Counted from the stretch's first letter, positions 17,883 through 29,766 are shown. The stretch: 61,790 bases of DNA from Longirhabdus pacifica (GCF_004115085.1 NZ_QXJP01000024.1:1-61790); one strand, 5' to 3'. Made by a program: numbers and translations. Notes: a model not told the origin generated them from the sequence alone.

Positions 17883-18281
17883 TTACCAAATGTAACAAAG
17901 TACTTCTCCACCTGTTTTTGCTTGACGAGCTTCTTTGTCTGTTAATAAACCTTTTGATGTTGAAAGAACTGCAATACCTAATCCACCAAGAACTTTTGGT
18001 ATTTCAGTATATTTAGTATAAACACGCAAACCAGGTTTACTAATTCTTTTCAAGCCTGTGATAACACGCTCATTATTTGAACCGTATTTTAGGAAAACAC
18101 GGATGATTCCTTGATTATTGTCTTCAATATATTCTGCATCACGAATGAAACCTTCGCGTTTCAAAATTTCAGCGACTTCTCTCTTAATTTTTGAAGAGGG
18201 AATCTCGACGATTTCATGACGAACAGTATTCGCATTACGAATACGTGTAAGCATATCAGCGATTGGATCAGACATTACCAT
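17883..18281 (-). CDS. rpsH: Small-subunit ribosomal protein S8
   Basis: A 132-residue primary 16S rRNA-binding protein. It has [20 protein letters not shown], then the C-terminal [20 protein letters not shown] and GGEVLCYIW. Usual length. SD GGAGG lies eight bases before ATG 18281. In E. coli S8 represses the spc operon; no comparable target was examined here. Confidence 0.98.
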   Translation of the reverse strand: MVMSDPIADMLTRIRNANTVRHEIVEIPSSKIKREVAEILKREGFIRDAEYIEDNNQGIIRVFLKYGSNNERVITGLKRISKPGLRVYTKYTEIPKVLGGLGIAVLSTSKGLLTDKEARQAKTGGEVLCYIW

Positions 18282-18309
18282 GCAAATAACCTCCTTCCTG
18301 TGTTAGGTT

Positions 18310-18495
18310 TTACCAACTTGCTTTCTTTACGCCAGGAATTTGACCTTTATACGCCAATTCTCTGAAACAGATACGGCAAACTTTAAATTTACGTAATACT
18401 GAATGTGGGCGTCCACAACGCTCACAACGTGTATAAGCACGAACAGCATACTTTGGTTTACGTTTCTGCTTTACTTTCATTGCAGTTTTAGCCAC
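18310..18495 (-). CDS. rpsN: Small-subunit ribosomal protein S14, zinc type
   Basis: A 61-residue short S14 (type Z). It carries [11 protein letters not shown] and [10 protein letters not shown], the four cysteines of the zinc site. It ends [13 protein letters not shown]. This is the housekeeping zinc form at the usual position between rplE and rpsH. Confidence 0.97.
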   Translation of the reverse strand: MAKTAMKVKQKRKPKYAVRAYTRCERCGRPHSVLRKFKVCRICFRELAYKGQIPGVKKASW

Positions 18496-18515
18496 GTTTG
18501 ATTACACCTCCAAAA

Positions 18516-19058
18516 TTATTTGGCAAATGGCATTCCCATCTGTAACAGTAATTCACGCGCTTCTTCGTCCGTGTTAGCTGTCGTTACAATAACGACATCC
18601 ATCCCGCGTATTTTATCGATTTTATCATATTCGATCTCAGGGAATATCAATTGTTCTTTCAATCCTAATGTATAGTTACCACGACCATCAAAAGCTTTTT
18701 TTGAAACTCCTCTAAAGTCTCTTACGCGAGGAAGTGAAACGTTAATCAATTTGTCTAAAAACTGATACATGCGCTCACCGCGAAGTGTAACTTTAGCTCC
18801 TATCGGCATGCCTTCACGAAGTTTGAAGCCTGCGATAGATTTTTTCGCTTTTGTAATTACTGGCTTTTGACCAGAAATCGTCGCTAAATCCGTTACTGCT
18901 TGATCTAAGATTTTAGAGTTAGATACTGCTTCTCCTAATCCCATGTTAATTACGATCTTTTCTATTTTAGGAACCTGCATCACGGTACTGTAATCAAACT
19001 TTTCCATTAAAGCAGGTGTAATTTCATTTAAAAAGCGGTCTTTAAGTCTTGCTGACAT
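18516..19058 (-). CDS. rplE: Large-subunit ribosomal protein L5
   Basis: A 180-residue protein of the central protuberance, binding 5S rRNA and the P-site tRNA. Motifs are [36 protein letters not shown] and [16 protein letters not shown]. Usual length. SD AAGGGAGG precedes the ATG. 32 bases after rplX. Confidence 0.98.
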   Translation of the reverse strand: MSARLKDRFLNEITPALMEKFDYSTVMQVPKIEKIVINMGLGEAVSNSKILDQAVTDLATISGQKPVITKAKKSIAGFKLREGMPIGAKVTLRGERMYQFLDKLINVSLPRVRDFRGVSKKAFDGRGNYTLGLKEQLIFPEIEYDKIDKIRGMDVVIVTTANTDEEARELLLQMGMPFAK

Positions 19059-19090
19059 GAATAGTTAACCTCCCTTCTGCATTAAAACAA

Positions 19091-19441
19091 TTAATCGATT
19101 TTAGCTCCAGATCGTCTAGCAATCCGAACTTTTTTACCATTGTCTAATATTTCGTATCCGATACGAGTTGGTTTGCCAGATTTAGGATCGGCAATCATTA
19201 CATTAGACACATGAATTGGAGCTTCTTGTTCAATAATTCCGCCTTGTTGATTCATTTGAGAAGGTTTAGTATGCTTTTTCACCATGTTAACACCTTCAAC
19301 CAACACGCTGTTTTTACGAGGGTATGCCGCAATGATACGACCTTTTTTCCCTTTATCTTTACCAGCTATAACGATAACTGAATCATCTTTTTTCACATGT
19401 AGTTTATTGTTGTGAGATTCCAATTTCTTAGGCTTTGCCAT
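19091..19441 (-). CDS. rplX: Large-subunit ribosomal protein L24
   Basis: A 116-residue assembly-initiating protein with a KOW motif ([19 protein letters not shown]) and [15 protein letters not shown]. It is about 13 residues longer than B. subtilis L24 (103). The extra length is an N-terminal stretch [15 protein letters not shown]. It lies between rplN and rplE. Confidence 0.97.
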   Translation of the reverse strand: MAKPKKLESHNNKLHVKKDDSVIVIAGKDKGKKGRIIAAYPRKNSVLVEGVNMVKKHTKPSQMNQQGGIIEQEAPIHVSNVMIADPKSGKPTRIGYEILDNGKKVRIARRSGAKID

Positions 19442-19483
19442 CGATTTACACCTCCTGTATGGCGTTCATCAGTGTTCACTTGA

Positions 19484-19852
19484 CTAGATTACTTCTGGTG
19501 CAAGTGAAACAATTTTCATAAAATCTTTTTCACGTAGTTCACGAGCAACCGGTCCAAAAATACGAGTACCACGTGGACTTTTATCTTCTTTTACGATTAC
19601 CGCTGCATTCTCATCGAAAGAGATGTAAGAACCATCATTACGGCGACTAGCTCTTTTCGTACGAACGATAACAGCTCTTACGACATCACCCTTTTTGACA
19701 ACGCCTCCTGGTGTTGCTTGTTTCACTGAACAAACAATAACATCACCGATTCCAGCTGTTTTACGTCCTGTACCACCCAATACTCGAATACACATTAATT
19801 CTTTAGCTCCAGAATTATCTGCACCTTTCAATCTTGAAAATGATTGAATCAC
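19484..19852 (-). CDS. rplN: Large-subunit ribosomal protein L14
   Basis: A 122-residue intersubunit-bridge protein. It begins [19 protein letters not shown] and has [20 protein letters not shown] and [14 protein letters not shown]. Usual length. It lies between rpsQ and rplX. Confidence 0.98.
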   Translation of the reverse strand: MIQSFSRLKGADNSGAKELMCIRVLGGTGRKTAGIGDVIVCSVKQATPGGVVKKGDVVRAVIVRTKRASRRNDGSYISFDENAAVIVKEDKSPRGTRIFGPVARELREKDFMKIVSLAPEVI

Positions 19853-19888
19853 GGTATACCCTCCTTTCAGTTTAAGCCCTGATATCTA

Positions 19889-20152
19889 TTAAATAATGAC
19901 TGCTTTTTCAACAATCTCGACAAGTCTCCATCTTTTATCTTTTGATAAAGGACGAGTTTCCATCACTTTAACTGTATCTCCGATTTTAGCCTCATTATTC
20001 TCATCATGCGCTTTAAATTTTGTCGTAGATTTCATTCTTTTATGATACAAACCGTGCTTTTTGTAAGATTCAACAGCTACTACAATTGTTTTGTCCATTT
20101 TATCACTTACCACTTTGCCGATTAGAACTCTACGTTCGTTACGTTCACTCAC
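19889..20152 (-). CDS. rpsQ: Small-subunit ribosomal protein S17
   Basis: An 87-residue OB-fold protein that binds 16S rRNA. Motifs are [33 protein letters not shown] and [20 protein letters not shown]. Usual length. It lies 46 bases after rpmC. Confidence 0.98.
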   Translation of the reverse strand: MSERNERRVLIGKVVSDKMDKTIVVAVESYKKHGLYHKRMKSTTKFKAHDENNEAKIGDTVKVMETRPLSKDKRWRLVEIVEKAVII

Positions 20153-20198
20153 TGAAGGTCCTCCTTCCTACATCGTTTTAAGCTCTATTTTAAGCAAA

Positions 20199-20402
20199 TT
20201 AGGAAACTGTAATGCCTAATTCACGCTCATGAATAACTGTTTTTGCACGAGCAATAGATTTACGAAGATCACGAATGCGAGTGGGGTTATCTAACTGACC
20301 TGTAGCCAATTGAAAACGTAAGTTGAACAATTCTTCTTTGAAAGAAGTAATTTTTTGTTCAATTTCAGCAGTGGATAAGTTACGAAATTCATTTGCTTTC
20401 AT
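20199..20402 (-). CDS. rpmC: Large-subunit ribosomal protein L29
   Basis: A 67-residue two-helix protein at the peptide exit, a contact point for trigger factor and SRP. It has [18 protein letters not shown] and [15 protein letters not shown] core ([17 protein letters not shown]). ATG 20402 is chosen with AGGTGG upstream. It overlaps the rplP stop, a usual coupling. The frame extends to 20414 without family support. Confidence 0.97.
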   Translation of the reverse strand: MKANEFRNLSTAEIEQKITSFKEELFNLRFQLATGQLDNPTRIRDLRKSIARAKTVIHERELGITVS

Positions 20403-20826
20403 TGACTTCACCACCTACATTTTCTCTTTTAACAAACTTAGTTTTGATCGGAAGCTTATGAGATGCAAGTCTTAACGCTTCGCGAGCAACTTCTTCACTA
20501 ACACCAGCGATTTCAAATAAAATTTTACCTGGCTTTACTACTGCTACCCATTTCTCTACGTTACCTTTACCACTACCCATACGAACTTCAAGAGGTTTTT
20601 GTGTAATCGGCTTAGAAGGGAAAATTTTAATCCAAACTTTTCCTCCACGCTTCATGTAACGAGTCATTGCAATACGAGCAGCTTCGATTTGACGGTTTGT
20701 TACCCAAGAAGGCTCCAAAGCCTGTAAACCGTATTCACCGAATGCAACTTCTGCACCGCCTTTTGCACGGCCTTTCATACTACCGCGATGTTCTTTGCGA
20801 TGTTTTGTCCGTTTTGGCATCAACAT
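20389..20826 (-). CDS. rplP: Large-subunit ribosomal protein L16
   Basis: A 145-residue protein near the A site. It begins [15 protein letters not shown] and has [37 protein letters not shown] and [19 protein letters not shown]. Usual length. SD AAAGGAGG lies ten bases before ATG 20826. Its 3' end overlaps the rpmC start. Confidence 0.98.
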   Translation of the reverse strand: MLMPKRTKHRKEHRGSMKGRAKGGAEVAFGEYGLQALEPSWVTNRQIEAARIAMTRYMKRGGKVWIKIFPSKPITQKPLEVRMGSGKGNVEKWVAVVKPGKILFEIAGVSEEVAREALRLASHKLPIKTKFVKRENVGGEVNESK

Positions 20827-20829
20827 GAC

Positions 20830-21492
20830 TTATTTGCCTCCTTTCCCGTCTTCCTTATTCTTCGAAGTTGGAAGGACTTCTCCACGATAGATCCATACTT
20901 TAACACCGATACGTCCTGCTGTCGTGTGCGCTTCTGCAGTACCATAATCGATATCAGCACGTAACGTATGAAGTGGAACTGTACCTTCACTATACCCTTC
21001 ACTTCTAGCGATTTCAGCGCCGCCAAGACATCCGCTTACTTGTGTTTTAATACCTTTAACACCAGAGCGCATAGATCTTTGCATTGCTTGCTTTAAAGCT
21101 CTACGGAACGATACGCGACGCTCTAATTGTTGTGCAATATTTTCTGCAACTAAGATCGCATCCCATTCAGGTTTTTTGATTTCTGCAATGTTAATATGAA
21201 CTTTTTTACCGGAGATTTTGGATAGTTGGTTGCGAAGCACTTCAACTTCGGATCCACCTTTACCAATAACCATACCAGGCTTAGCCGTATGAATCGTTAC
21301 ATTGACACGATTCGCTGCACGTTCAATCTCGATATGAGAAATTGCACAATCTTTTAGTTTGTTTTTAATATACTCACGAATATTTACATCTTCTAGTAAG
21401 AAGTCTCCGTATTCTTTATCTGCATACCATTTTGATTCCCAGTCACGAATAACACCGATACGAAATCCGACTGGGTTTACTTTTTGACCCAT
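20830..21492 (-). CDS. rpsC: Small-subunit ribosomal protein S3
   Basis: A 220-residue protein of the mRNA entry, with a KH domain. It begins [20 protein letters not shown] and has [15 protein letters not shown] (KH GxxG loop) and [21 protein letters not shown] C-terminal strand ([19 protein letters not shown]). Usual length. It lies between rplV and rplP. Confidence 0.98.
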   Translation of the reverse strand: MGQKVNPVGFRIGVIRDWESKWYADKEYGDFLLEDVNIREYIKNKLKDCAISHIEIERAANRVNVTIHTAKPGMVIGKGGSEVEVLRNQLSKISGKKVHINIAEIKKPEWDAILVAENIAQQLERRVSFRRALKQAMQRSMRSGVKGIKTQVSGCLGGAEIARSEGYSEGTVPLHTLRADIDYGTAEAHTTAGRIGVKVWIYRGEVLPTSKNKEDGKGGK

Positions 21493-21505
21493 CTGTCAAC
21501 CCTCC

Positions 21506-21934
21506 TTATTTTTCAGATACTACAAGTGTGATGTGACTCGTTCTCTTGTTAATTCTACTCGCTCTTCCCATCGCACGAGGACGGAATCTTTTCATCGTTG
21601 GACCTGGATTAACGTAGATTTCTTTGATAATCAAGTTGTTAATGTCCATTGTAGAATTTTCATTTTCATTTGATTTCACTTCTGCATTCGCTACAGCTGA
21701 GTTCAACAATTTCTCTAAAATTGGAGATGCAGCTCTTGGCGTATGACGAAGAATTGAAAAAGCTTCTCCTACTTCTTTACCTCGAATCAAGTCGATAACA
21801 AGTTGCACTTTACGAGGCGAAATGCGAACAAACTTTGCATGAGCTTTCGCAAGGTTAGCTTCATTTACTTTTTTCTCTTCTTTCAATCTTCTTCTTCTCA
21901 CTGTATTGCGTTCTTTCACATTAACGTCAGTCAA
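21506..21934 (-). CDS. rplV: Large-subunit ribosomal protein L22 with N-terminal extension
   Basis: A 142-residue L22, which lines the exit tunnel through its beta-hairpin. The conserved core starts at about residue 30 ([21 protein letters not shown]) and ends [19 protein letters not shown]. Typical bacterial L22 is about 110-115 residues; the extra 30 or so residues at the front are charged ([20 protein letters not shown]). The start is TTG 21934, seven bases after GAGGAGG. The frame also runs to 21961, but through that SD. The extension is in the translated frame with the only good SD, so it is probably real. Confidence 0.94.
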   Translation of the reverse strand: MTDVNVKERNTVRRRRLKEEKKVNEANLAKAHAKFVRISPRKVQLVIDLIRGKEVGEAFSILRHTPRAASPILEKLLNSAVANAEVKSNENENSTMDINNLIIKEIYVNPGPTMKRFRPRAMGRASRINKRTSHITLVVSEK

Positions 21935-21974
21935 TTCAGTACCTCCTCTCAATGCTAGCAATCAATTTCGTTCA

Positions 21975-22250
21975 TTACCTTTTCGTTTTACGATCATCAT
22001 CCGTATGACCTTTGTACGTACGTGTAGGAGCAAATTCTCCAAGTTTATGTCCAACCATATCTTCCGTTACGTATACCGGTACATGTTTACGTCCATCATA
22101 TACTGCGAATGTGTGTCCAACGAACTGTGGAAATATAGTGGAACGACGAGACCAAGTTTTGATTACTTGTCTTTTGTTTTCATCACTATTTTCAACTTTC
22201 TTCATTAAATAATCATCAACAAAAGGACCTTTTTTTAAGCTGCGACCCAA
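21975..22250 (-). CDS. rpsS: Small-subunit ribosomal protein S19
   Basis: A 91-residue 30S head protein. It begins [19 protein letters not shown] and has [29 protein letters not shown] in pieces, then [18 protein letters not shown]. Usual length. It lies between rplB and rplV. Confidence 0.98.
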   Translation of the reverse strand: MGRSLKKGPFVDDYLMKKVENSDENKRQVIKTWSRRSTIFPQFVGHTFAVYDGRKHVPVYVTEDMVGHKLGEFAPTRTYKGHTDDDRKTKR

Positions 22251-22282
22251 ATCGAGCTCCTCCCTTCAATGCCAGATTTAAA

Positions 22283-23113
22283 TTACTTCGTGCGACGACG
22301 CACAATGTATTTATCTGAAGCTTTATTTTTCTTACGAGTTTTGTAACCAAGCGTTGGTTTACCCCATGGTGACATTGGTGACTTACGTCCGATTGGTGAA
22401 CGACCTTCACCACCACCGTGTGGATGGTCATTCGGGTTCATTACTGATCCACGAACAGTAGGGCGCTTACCCAACCAACGAGTACGACCAGCTTTACCGA
22501 TGTTAACAAGTTCGTAATCTTCGTTTCCTACGGATCCAATTGTAGCACGGCACTCTTTAAGTACTTTGCGCATTTCACCAGATGCCAAACGAATAACGAC
22601 ATATTTTTCTTCTTTACCAAGTAACTGTGCTTCCGTTCCTGCTGCACGAACCATTTGTCCACCTTTACCAGGCTTTAGTTCGATATTATGAATAACAGTA
22701 CCTACAGGGATGTTTGCTAGTGGAAGAGCATTACCAACTTTAATGTCAGCGTCAGGTCCACTGATAACTTGATCCCCAACTTTCATTCCTTTAGCAGCTA
22801 AAATGTAAGCTTTCACTCCATCTACATAATGAATAAGAGCAATGTTAGCTGAACGGTTAGGATCGTATTCTATAGTGGCAACTTTGCCTGGAATGCCATC
22901 TTTAACACGTTTAAAATCGATGATTCTATATTTACGTTTATGCCCTCCACCATTGTGGCGCATTGTTATTTTACCTTGATTGTTTCTACCAGCTTTTTTA
23001 TACAATGGAGCCAATAATGTTTTTTCCGGCTCTGTAGCTGTAATTTCAGAGTAAGTCAATGAAGTCATTTGACGTCTACTAGGAGATGTCGGTTTATAAG
23101 TTCTGATAGGCAT
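22283..23113 (-). CDS. rplB: Large-subunit ribosomal protein L2
   Basis: A 276-residue protein needed for subunit association and the peptidyl transferase centre. It has [19 protein letters not shown], the [19 protein letters not shown] loop with the conserved His, and a basic C-terminal tail. Usual length. It lies between rplW and rpsS. Confidence 0.98.
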   Translation of the reverse strand: MPIRTYKPTSPSRRQMTSLTYSEITATEPEKTLLAPLYKKAGRNNQGKITMRHNGGGHKRKYRIIDFKRVKDGIPGKVATIEYDPNRSANIALIHYVDGVKAYILAAKGMKVGDQVISGPDADIKVGNALPLANIPVGTVIHNIELKPGKGGQMVRAAGTEAQLLGKEEKYVVIRLASGEMRKVLKECRATIGSVGNEDYELVNIGKAGRTRWLGKRPTVRGSVMNPNDHPHGGGEGRSPIGRKSPMSPWGKPTLGYKTRKKNKASDKYIVRRRTK

Positions 23114-23143
23114 TGTTTTCCCTCCTTACTTTTAAAATTAACG

Positions 23144-23434
23144 TTATACCGTTTCAAAGAAATCTAGCGGCTTACTATCATCAGTCAATGTTACATAAGC
23201 TTTTTTCCACTCAGAAGTGTATCCAGAGTGACGACCGTATCTTTTCGGTTTTTTCGGCATATTAAGTGTGTTGACTTTCTTCACTTTCACTTTGAAGATC
23301 TCTTGTACAGCATGTTTAATGTCAATTTTCGTTGCATTAACATCAACTTCAAAAGTGTACTTTAGATTTTCCATCAAATCACTACTAGCTTCAGTAATTA
23401 TCGGACGCTTGATAATATCACGAGGATCTTTCAT
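23144..23434 (-). CDS. rplW: Large-subunit ribosomal protein L23
   Basis: A 96-residue exit-tunnel protein and docking site for trigger factor and SRP. It begins [20 protein letters not shown] and has the [19 protein letters not shown] extension loop. Usual length. Its ATG overlaps the last base of the rplD stop codon. Confidence 0.98.
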   Translation of the reverse strand: MKDPRDIIKRPIITEASSDLMENLKYTFEVDVNATKIDIKHAVQEIFKVKVKKVNTLNMPKKPKRYGRHSGYTSEWKKAYVTLTDDSKPLDFFETV

Positions 23435-24057
23435 TACGCAAGCACCTCCCCTGCCTTCTCTGCCGCTTCTTTCGTCATGATAAGCTGATCATGTGCCACA
23501 ACATCAAGAACGTTTAATCCCTCAACTGAAATAAATTTCACCCCAGGAATATTACGCACGGATCGATCAACATTCTCATCATATTTAGCAGCTACAACTA
23601 AAGCTTTGCGCTCTACTTTTAAGCTGTTAAGAATCGCAGAGAATTCTTTTGTTTTTGGTTGACTCATCAACAATTCGTCCAAGACAATAACTTTGTTATC
23701 CACAGTTTTGTTAGAAAGTGCAGATTTTATTGCTAAACGACGAACTTTTTTAGGAAGTTTATATGCATAACTTCTAGGTGTTGGTCCAAATACTACTCCT
23801 CCACCAACCCATTGCGGGGAACGAATACTTCCTTGACGAGCACGACCAGTTCCTTTTTGTTTCCAAGGTTTACGGCCACCACCACGTACTTCAGAACGAC
23901 CTTTAACTTTATGTGTACCTTGACGTAAAGAAGCCTGCTGCATCACGATTGCATCGTAAAGCACACTTTCGTTCGGCTCAATACCAAATACAGCATCGTT
24001 TAAAGCAACCTCTCCAACTTCTGCTCCAGTCTTATTATATAAAGCTACTTTTGGCAT
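23434..24057 (-). CDS. rplD: Large-subunit ribosomal protein L4
   Basis: A 207-residue protein whose loop lines the exit tunnel. It has [20 protein letters not shown] and [21 protein letters not shown] (the tunnel loop, where macrolide-resistance changes map; wild-type form). It lies between rplC and rplW. In E. coli L4 represses the S10 operon through its leader; whether this holds here is unknown. Confidence 0.98.
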   Translation of the reverse strand: MPKVALYNKTGAEVGEVALNDAVFGIEPNESVLYDAIVMQQASLRQGTHKVKGRSEVRGGGRKPWKQKGTGRARQGSIRSPQWVGGGVVFGPTPRSYAYKLPKKVRRLAIKSALSNKTVDNKVIVLDELLMSQPKTKEFSAILNSLKVERKALVVAAKYDENVDRSVRNIPGVKFISVEGLNVLDVVAHDQLIMTKEAAEKAGEVLA

Positions 24058-24077
24058 AATAAATCCTCCTTTCTACC

Positions 24078-24698
24078 TTACTTTTTTACAGATGATTGAA
24101 CAGAAACATAGCTTTTTTTAGGACCAGGAATAGATCCTTTTACTAATAGCAAGTTGCGTTCAGCATCCACTTTGATAATTTCAAGATTTTGTATCGTTTT
24201 TGTTTGAGAACCCATATGTCCAGGCAATTTCTTACCTTTAAATACGCGGTTAGCTGCAATAGAACCCATAGAACCAGGACCACGATGATAATGAGAACCG
24301 TGAGTCATTGGTCCGCGAGATTGATTGTGTCTCTTGATACTACCTTGGAAACCTTTACCTTTAGAAGTACCAGAAACGTCTACAAAATCTCCTGGTGCGA
24401 AGATATCTGCTTTCACCTCTTGACCTAATTCAAGTCCTTCCGCATCACGGAATTCCTTAATGTAGCGCTTAGGCGTGGACTCCGCTTTCTTTGCGTGTCC
24501 AATTTCAGCTTTGATAGAGCGAATTTCTTTCTTATCACTATATCCAAGTTGAACTGCATCATATCCGTCGATTTCTTTTTCTTTCTTTTGCAAAACAACA
24601 CAAGGACCTGCTTCAATTACTGTTACAGGAATTACAACTCCTTCAGGAGTAAAAACTTGAGTCATTCCTAACTTTCTACCTAAGATACCTTTAGTCAT
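24078..24698 (-). CDS. rplC: Large-subunit ribosomal protein L3
   Basis: A 206-residue protein near the peptidyl transferase centre. It begins [20 protein letters not shown] and has [20 protein letters not shown] and [20 protein letters not shown] in separate segments. ATG 24698 is chosen by family start and SD (GAGGTG); the frame is open to 24716. It lies 28 bases after rpsJ. Confidence 0.98.
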   Translation of the reverse strand: MTKGILGRKLGMTQVFTPEGVVIPVTVIEAGPCVVLQKKEKEIDGYDAVQLGYSDKKEIRSIKAEIGHAKKAESTPKRYIKEFRDAEGLELGQEVKADIFAPGDFVDVSGTSKGKGFQGSIKRHNQSRGPMTHGSHYHRGPGSMGSIAANRVFKGKKLPGHMGSQTKTIQNLEIIKVDAERNLLLVKGSIPGPKKSYVSVQSSVKK

Positions 24699-24726
24699 GT
24701 TCACACCTCTTTTCATTGAGAACTAC

Positions 24727-25152
<426 letters not shown>

Positions 25153-25171
25153 TCACAGACCAACGTTCCTT

Positions 25172-25200
25172 ATTATATACAACATTAGCGGAGAATGCAA
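25172..25200 (-). promoter_or_regulatory. Sigma-A promoter of the S10 operon
   Basis: TTGCAT (25195-25200) and TATAAT (25172-25177) with a 17-base spacer on the minus strand. The -10 ends 136 bases before the rpsJ start, leaving room for the structured leader. Confidence 0.8.
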
Positions 25201-25335
25201 GAAAAAATATATTTTAAGTGACAAAAAAGTGATTTTACAATTATAGCGTTGATGCATATTGAATTTCATATATGTAAAGATGCAATTCGTTGAATATAAA
25301 CTATGTTCATAAACACAATGTTAAAACATACTTAA

Positions 25336-25366
25336 AAAGACGTCTCAAGGTTGCTTAGACGTCTTT
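25336..25366 (-). terminator. Intrinsic terminator of the 67-residue gene
   Basis: AAAGACGTCT (25336-25345) pairs with AGACGTCTTT (25357-25366), a perfect 10-bp stem. On the minus strand it runs into TTTTTAAG, 30 bases after the stop of the gene at 25396. Confidence 0.85.
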
Positions 25367-25395
25367 CATAACATGAGCTACGCATTATTTAAATT

Positions 25396-25599
25396 TTAAG
25401 AAGTCATCGCCCATTTCTTTTTTATTTTATATCTTCTTTTTCTTTTTCCTATAATGACGATGACATTCTCACTGTTGCAGACGTTGACTAAAAGATTTCT
25501 TTTCCCTTCAATCTCTGCTTCACATTCCTTATTGATCGTTCTGCCTCTGTAATCAACATACTTTTTTTTATATTTTTTTCTTCGATGTCTTTTATGCAA
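25396..25599 (-). CDS. Small highly basic protein of unknown function
   Basis: A 67-residue protein I do not recognise. It has a Lys/Arg-rich N-terminus (HKRHRRKKYKKKY), a central stretch that looks beta-rich (LLVNVCNSENVIVIIG) and a second basic block (KRKRRYKIKKK). The start is TTG 25599, nine bases after GGGGAGG; a closer ATG at 25603 stops after three codons. A terminator follows and the tuf terminator precedes it, so it is monocistronic. CATATAATA (25632-25640, minus strand), about 32 bases upstream, fits a mother-cell sigma-E/sigma-K -10, hinting at a spore protein. Bacillus often has an unrelated gene (ybaC) in this position. Confidence 0.65.
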   Translation of the reverse strand: MHKRHRRKKYKKKYVDYRGRTINKECEAEIEGKRNLLVNVCNSENVIVIIGKRKRRYKIKKKWAMTS

Positions 25600-25789
25600 T
25601 CATTTCTTCCTCCCCTCACTGTATGTCATTTATTATATGAAAGAAAAATATAATGGACTGTACATGTAGACCTATCGCATATGTACTAACTTTAATAAAA
25701 TACCAATATAAAATAATGTCATATCTTTTTAATATGAATTTTTATAAATGAAGCATCACCAAAAAAATGACATCAATTAATCATCAAAA

Positions 25790-25813
25790 AATAACCCCCG
25801 TCTCATGACGGGA
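25790..25813 (-). terminator. Intrinsic terminator after tuf
   Basis: CCCGTC (25797-25802) pairs with GACGGG (25807-25812), with GGGGG next to it. The minus strand then runs TTATTTTTTG. It ends the str operon. Confidence 0.85.
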
Positions 25814-25843
25814 GCTATTTTGCAAAACAAATGTTTTGATATA

Positions 25844-27034
25844 TTACTTCGTGATTTTAGAAACAGCACCAGCACCAACTGTGCGGCCACCTTCACGAAT
25901 AGCGAAACGAGTTCCTTCTTCGATCGCGATTGGAGCGATCAATTCAACTGTAACTTCTACGTTGTCTCCAGGCATAACCATTTCAGTACCTTCTGGAAGT
26001 TCGATGATTCCAGTAACGTCCGTTGTACGGAAGTAGAACTGAGGACGGTAACCAGTGAAGAATGGCTTATGACGTCCACCTTCATCAGAAGTCAAAACGT
26101 AAACTTGTGCAGTAAATTTAGTATGAGGTGTGATTGTTCCAGGCTTAACTAGAACTTGACCACGCTCGATGTCACTGCGGTCTACACCACGAAGCAATGC
26201 TCCGATGTTGTCACCAGCTTGTGCAGAGTCAAGAAGCTTTCTGAACATCTCTACACCTGTAACTGTAGTTTTAGAAGACTCTTCATGGATACCCACGATT
26301 TCGATTTCGTCACCAACAGTAACTGTACCACGCTCAACACGACCAGTAGCAACTGTACCACGACCAGTGATAGAGAATACATCCTCAACTGGCATCAAGA
26401 AAGGCTTATCCGTTGCACGCTCTGGCTCAGGAATGTACTCATCGATCATAGTGAAAAGTTCGATGATTTTTTCAGCCCACTCACCTGTTGGGTTTTCAAG
26501 TGCTTCACGAGCAGAACCTTGAACGATTGGAGTGTCATCTCCTGGGAATTCGTATTCGTTAAGAAGATCACGAACTTCCATTTCTACTAATTCAAGCAAC
26601 TCTTCGTCTTCTACCATGTCGCATTTGTTTAAGAATACAACGATGTAAGGTACGCCTACTTGGCGAGACAAAAGAATGTGCTCACGAGTTTGTGGCATAG
26701 GACCGTCTGCAGCGGAAACAACAAGAATTGCTCCGTCCATTTGTGCAGCACCAGTGATCATGTTTTTAACATAGTCAGCGTGACCTGGGCAGTCTACGTG
26801 TGCATAGTGACGGTTTTCAGTTTCGTACTCAACGTGAGAAGTCGCGATTGTAATACCACGCTCTTTCTCCTCTGGAGCGTTATCGATTTGATCGAAAGCT
26901 TGAGCGTCACCGCCGTATTTTGCAGACAATACAGTAGTGATAGCAGCTGTCAAAGTAGTTTTACCATGGTCAACGTGACCGATTGTACCGATATTCAAAT
27001 GCGGTTTATTACGTTCGAATTTAGCTTTAGCCAT
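25844..27034 (-). CDS. tuf: Elongation factor Tu
   Basis: A 396-residue GTPase that carries aminoacyl-tRNA to the ribosome. G motifs are GHVDHGKTT (P-loop), [14 protein letters not shown] and GSA(R)EAL. Domains 2 and 3 follow, with VGDEIEIVG and [13 protein letters not shown] at the end. Usual length. SD AAGGAGG precedes the ATG, 40 bases after fusA. Only one tuf copy is in the window. Confidence 0.98.
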   Translation of the reverse strand: MAKAKFERNKPHLNIGTIGHVDHGKTTLTAAITTVLSAKYGGDAQAFDQIDNAPEEKERGITIATSHVEYETENRHYAHVDCPGHADYVKNMITGAAQMDGAILVVSAADGPMPQTREHILLSRQVGVPYIVVFLNKCDMVEDEELLELVEMEVRDLLNEYEFPGDDTPIVQGSAREALENPTGEWAEKIIELFTMIDEYIPEPERATDKPFLMPVEDVFSITGRGTVATGRVERGTVTVGDEIEIVGIHEESSKTTVTGVEMFRKLLDSAQAGDNIGALLRGVDRSDIERGQVLVKPGTITPHTKFTAQVYVLTSDEGGRHKPFFTGYRPQFYFRTTDVTGIIELPEGTEMVMPGDNVEVTVELIAPIAIEEGTRFAIREGGRTVGAGAVSKITK

Positions 27035-27074
27035 TTTAAAATTTCCTCCTTAAACAGTGAAAAGATATTTTTTA

Positions 27075-29153
27075 TTATTCAGTACCTGCATTTTTAGCAG
27101 CAATTTCGTCTGCGATAGATTTAGGTACTTCTTCGTAGTGAGAGATTTCCATAGAGTAGTTACCGCGACCTTGTGTACGAGAACGCAATGTCGTAGAGTA
27201 ACCAAACATTTCGGAAAGTGGCACATTCGCATTGATGAATTGTGCTCCAGCTTTCGCATCCATACCTTGAATACGTCCACGACGTGAGTTTAGGTCTCCC
27301 ATTACATCACCCATGTACTCTTCAGGTACAGTAACTTCAACTTTCATAATTGGCTCCAAAATAACTGGGTTACATTTTCCTTTAGCAGCTTTCAACGCTA
27401 ATGAACCTGCAACTTTAAACGCCATTTCACTGGAGTCAACATCATGGTATGATCCATCAACGATAGTAGCTTTAATGTCTACTACAGGATAACCTGCGAT
27501 AACACCGTTTTGCATGGATTCTTGAATACCATTTTGTACAGCAGGAATGTATTCTCTTGGAACAACCCCACCGACGATTTTGTTAACAAACTCGAAACCT
27601 GTTCCAGCTTCTCTCGGCTCGAACTCGATCCAAACATGACCGTATTGACCGCGACCACCAGATTGTCGAACGAATTTACCTTCCACTTTAGCTGCTTGTT
27701 TGAATGTTTCACGATAAGCAACTTGTGGTTTACCAACGTTCGCATCTACTTTAAATTCGCGCATCAAACGATCAACGATAATTTCAAGATGAAGCTCTCC
27801 CATACCAGAAATAATCGTTTGACCTGTTTCTTCGTCTGTTTTTGCTTTAAATGTTGGATCTTCCTCTGCTAGTTTAGCAAGAGCAGCACCCATTTTATCT
27901 TGATCCGCTTTCGATTTAGGCTCAATAGCTACATCGATAACTGGATCAGGGAATTCCATTGACTCAAGGATAACTGGGTTCTTTTCATCACAAAGTGTGT
28001 CTCCAGTTGTTGTATCTTTCAATCCTACTGCTGCAGCAATATCACCAGCGTAAACTCTTGAAACTTCTTCACGACTGTTTGCATGCATCATAAGGATACG
28101 ACCAACACGTTCCCTTTTTCCTTTTGTCGTATTAAGAACATAAGAACCTGAATCTAATGTTCCAGAATACGCACGGAAGAATGTCAATTTACCTACGTAT
28201 GGGTCTGTCATAATTTTAAATGCTAGTGCAGAGAACGGCTCTTCATCTGAAGATTGACGAGTCACTTCTGTACCATCTTCTAATGTACCAGTAATAGCTG
28301 GAACATCAAGAGGTGATGGCAAGTAGTCTACAACTGCGTCAAGCATCATCTGAACACCTTTATTTTTGTAAGATGACCCACAAAGAACAGGAGTGATTTT
28401 CACTTCACAAACACCTTTCCGCAAAGCGGATTTAAGTTCTGCAAGAGAAATCTCTTCTCCTTCTAAGTACTTCATCATTAATTCTTCATCTAATTCTGCA
28501 ATTTTCTCCATCATCTCAGTGCGAAGCTCTTCCGCTTTATCAGCGTAGTCAGCAGGAATTTCTGCCTTTTCCACTTTTTGACCGAGATCATCTTGATAAA
28601 TGTATGCACAATTTTCAATTAGATCAATGATTCCAGTAAAGTCGTTTTCTTTCCCTATTGGATATTGAATAGCTACTGCATTAGCGTGCAATCTTTCACG
28701 CATTTGACTAATAGCACCATCAAAATCAGCACCAATAATATCCATTTTGTTTACGTAAGCGATTCTAGGTACACCATAAGTATCTGCTTGACGCCAAACT
28801 GTTTCTGATTGCGGCTCTACGCCACCTTTCGCACAAAACACACCAACTGCCCCATCAAGTACACGAAGTGAACGCTCTACTTCTACAGTAAAGTCCACGT
28901 GACCCGGAGTATCAATGATATTGATACGGTGTCCATCCCATTGAGCAGTCGTTGCGGCGGAAGTGATTGTAATTCCGCGCTCTTGCTCTTGCTCCATCCA
29001 GTCCATTGTTGCTGCACCTTCATGAACCTCACCGATTTTGTGAGTACGTCCAGTGTAGAACAATATACGTTCAGTTGTGGTTGTTTTACCCGCATCAATA
29101 TGCGCCATGATACCGATATTTCGTGTATCTTTTAAGGAGAATTCTCTAGACAT
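27075..29153 (-). CDS. fusA: Elongation factor G
   Basis: A 692-residue translocase GTPase. Motifs are [24 protein letters not shown] and NKMDIIGA. Domains II to V follow and end with [23 protein letters not shown] 29153 is chosen ([16 protein letters not shown], same length as B. subtilis EF-G) with AGGGAGA upstream; the frame is open to 29198. It lies between rpsG and tuf in the str operon. Confidence 0.98.
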   Translation of the reverse strand: MSREFSLKDTRNIGIMAHIDAGKTTTTERILFYTGRTHKIGEVHEGAATMDWMEQEQERGITITSAATTAQWDGHRINIIDTPGHVDFTVEVERSLRVLDGAVGVFCAKGGVEPQSETVWRQADTYGVPRIAYVNKMDIIGADFDGAISQMRERLHANAVAIQYPIGKENDFTGIIDLIENCAYIYQDDLGQKVEKAEIPADYADKAEELRTEMMEKIAELDEELMMKYLEGEEISLAELKSALRKGVCEVKITPVLCGSSYKNKGVQMMLDAVVDYLPSPLDVPAITGTLEDGTEVTRQSSDEEPFSALAFKIMTDPYVGKLTFFRAYSGTLDSGSYVLNTTKGKRERVGRILMMHANSREEVSRVYAGDIAAAVGLKDTTTGDTLCDEKNPVILESMEFPDPVIDVAIEPKSKADQDKMGAALAKLAEEDPTFKAKTDEETGQTIISGMGELHLEIIVDRLMREFKVDANVGKPQVAYRETFKQAAKVEGKFVRQSGGRGQYGHVWIEFEPREAGTGFEFVNKIVGGVVPREYIPAVQNGIQESMQNGVIAGYPVVDIKATIVDGSYHDVDSSEMAFKVAGSLALKAAKGKCNPVILEPIMKVEVTVPEEYMGDVMGDLNSRRGRIQGMDAKAGAQFINANVPLSEMFGYSTTLRSRTQGRGNYSMEISHYEEVPKSIADEIAAKNAGTE

Positions 29154-29212
29154 AGCTGTAATATCTCCCTTCATGTCTTTACGACATTTAATATACAAGA
29201 CTTATTTTATAC

Positions 29213-29683
29213 TTACCAGCGATAATGTGCAAACGCTTTGTTAGCCTCAGCCATTTTGTGTGTATCTTCGCGTTTTTTCACAGCAGCACCAGTGTTGTTG
29301 CTAGCATCGATAATCTCGTTTGCTAAACGCTCTTGCATTGTGTGCTCCCCACGAAGACGAGCATAATTTACTAACCAACGCAAACCTAAAGTTGTGCGTC
29401 TTTCTGGTCTTACTTCTACAGGAACTTGGTAGTTAGAACCACCTACACGACGTGCTTTAACTTCAAGCACCGGCATGATGTTTTTAATTGCTTGTTCAAA
29501 CACTTCCATAGCTTCTTTTCCTGTACGTTCTTGAATAAGATCAAAAGCTCCATAAAGAGTCTTTTGTGCTGTTCCTCTCTTACCGTCAAGCATAATACGG
29601 TTAATTAAGCGAGTCACTAGCTTTGAATTGTGTATAGGATCTGGCAATACGTCTCTACGAGTTACAGGACCTTTACGTGGCAT
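29213..29683 (-). CDS. rpsG: Small-subunit ribosomal protein S7
   Basis: A 156-residue 30S head assembly protein. It begins [20 protein letters not shown] and has [35 protein letters not shown] and the tail [14 protein letters not shown]. Usual length. 83 bases after rpsL. Confidence 0.98.
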   Translation of the reverse strand: MPRKGPVTRRDVLPDPIHNSKLVTRLINRIMLDGKRGTAQKTLYGAFDLIQERTGKEAMEVFEQAIKNIMPVLEVKARRVGGSNYQVPVEVRPERRTTLGLRWLVNYARLRGEHTMQERLANEIIDASNNTGAAVKKREDTHKMAEANKAFAHYRW

Positions 29684-29766
29684 GGTAATCCCCCTTTCTT
29701 TCTAAATAAATGTCATAAAGATGAGACCAGTAATATTTATTGAAAATATGTTTCTAGTTTTCATTT

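Noticed and set aside
25805..26590. Long plus-strand frames opposite tuf, fusA and clpC
   Set aside because: They are mirror frames of strongly conserved genes with high codon bias; none has an SD or a recognisable protein.
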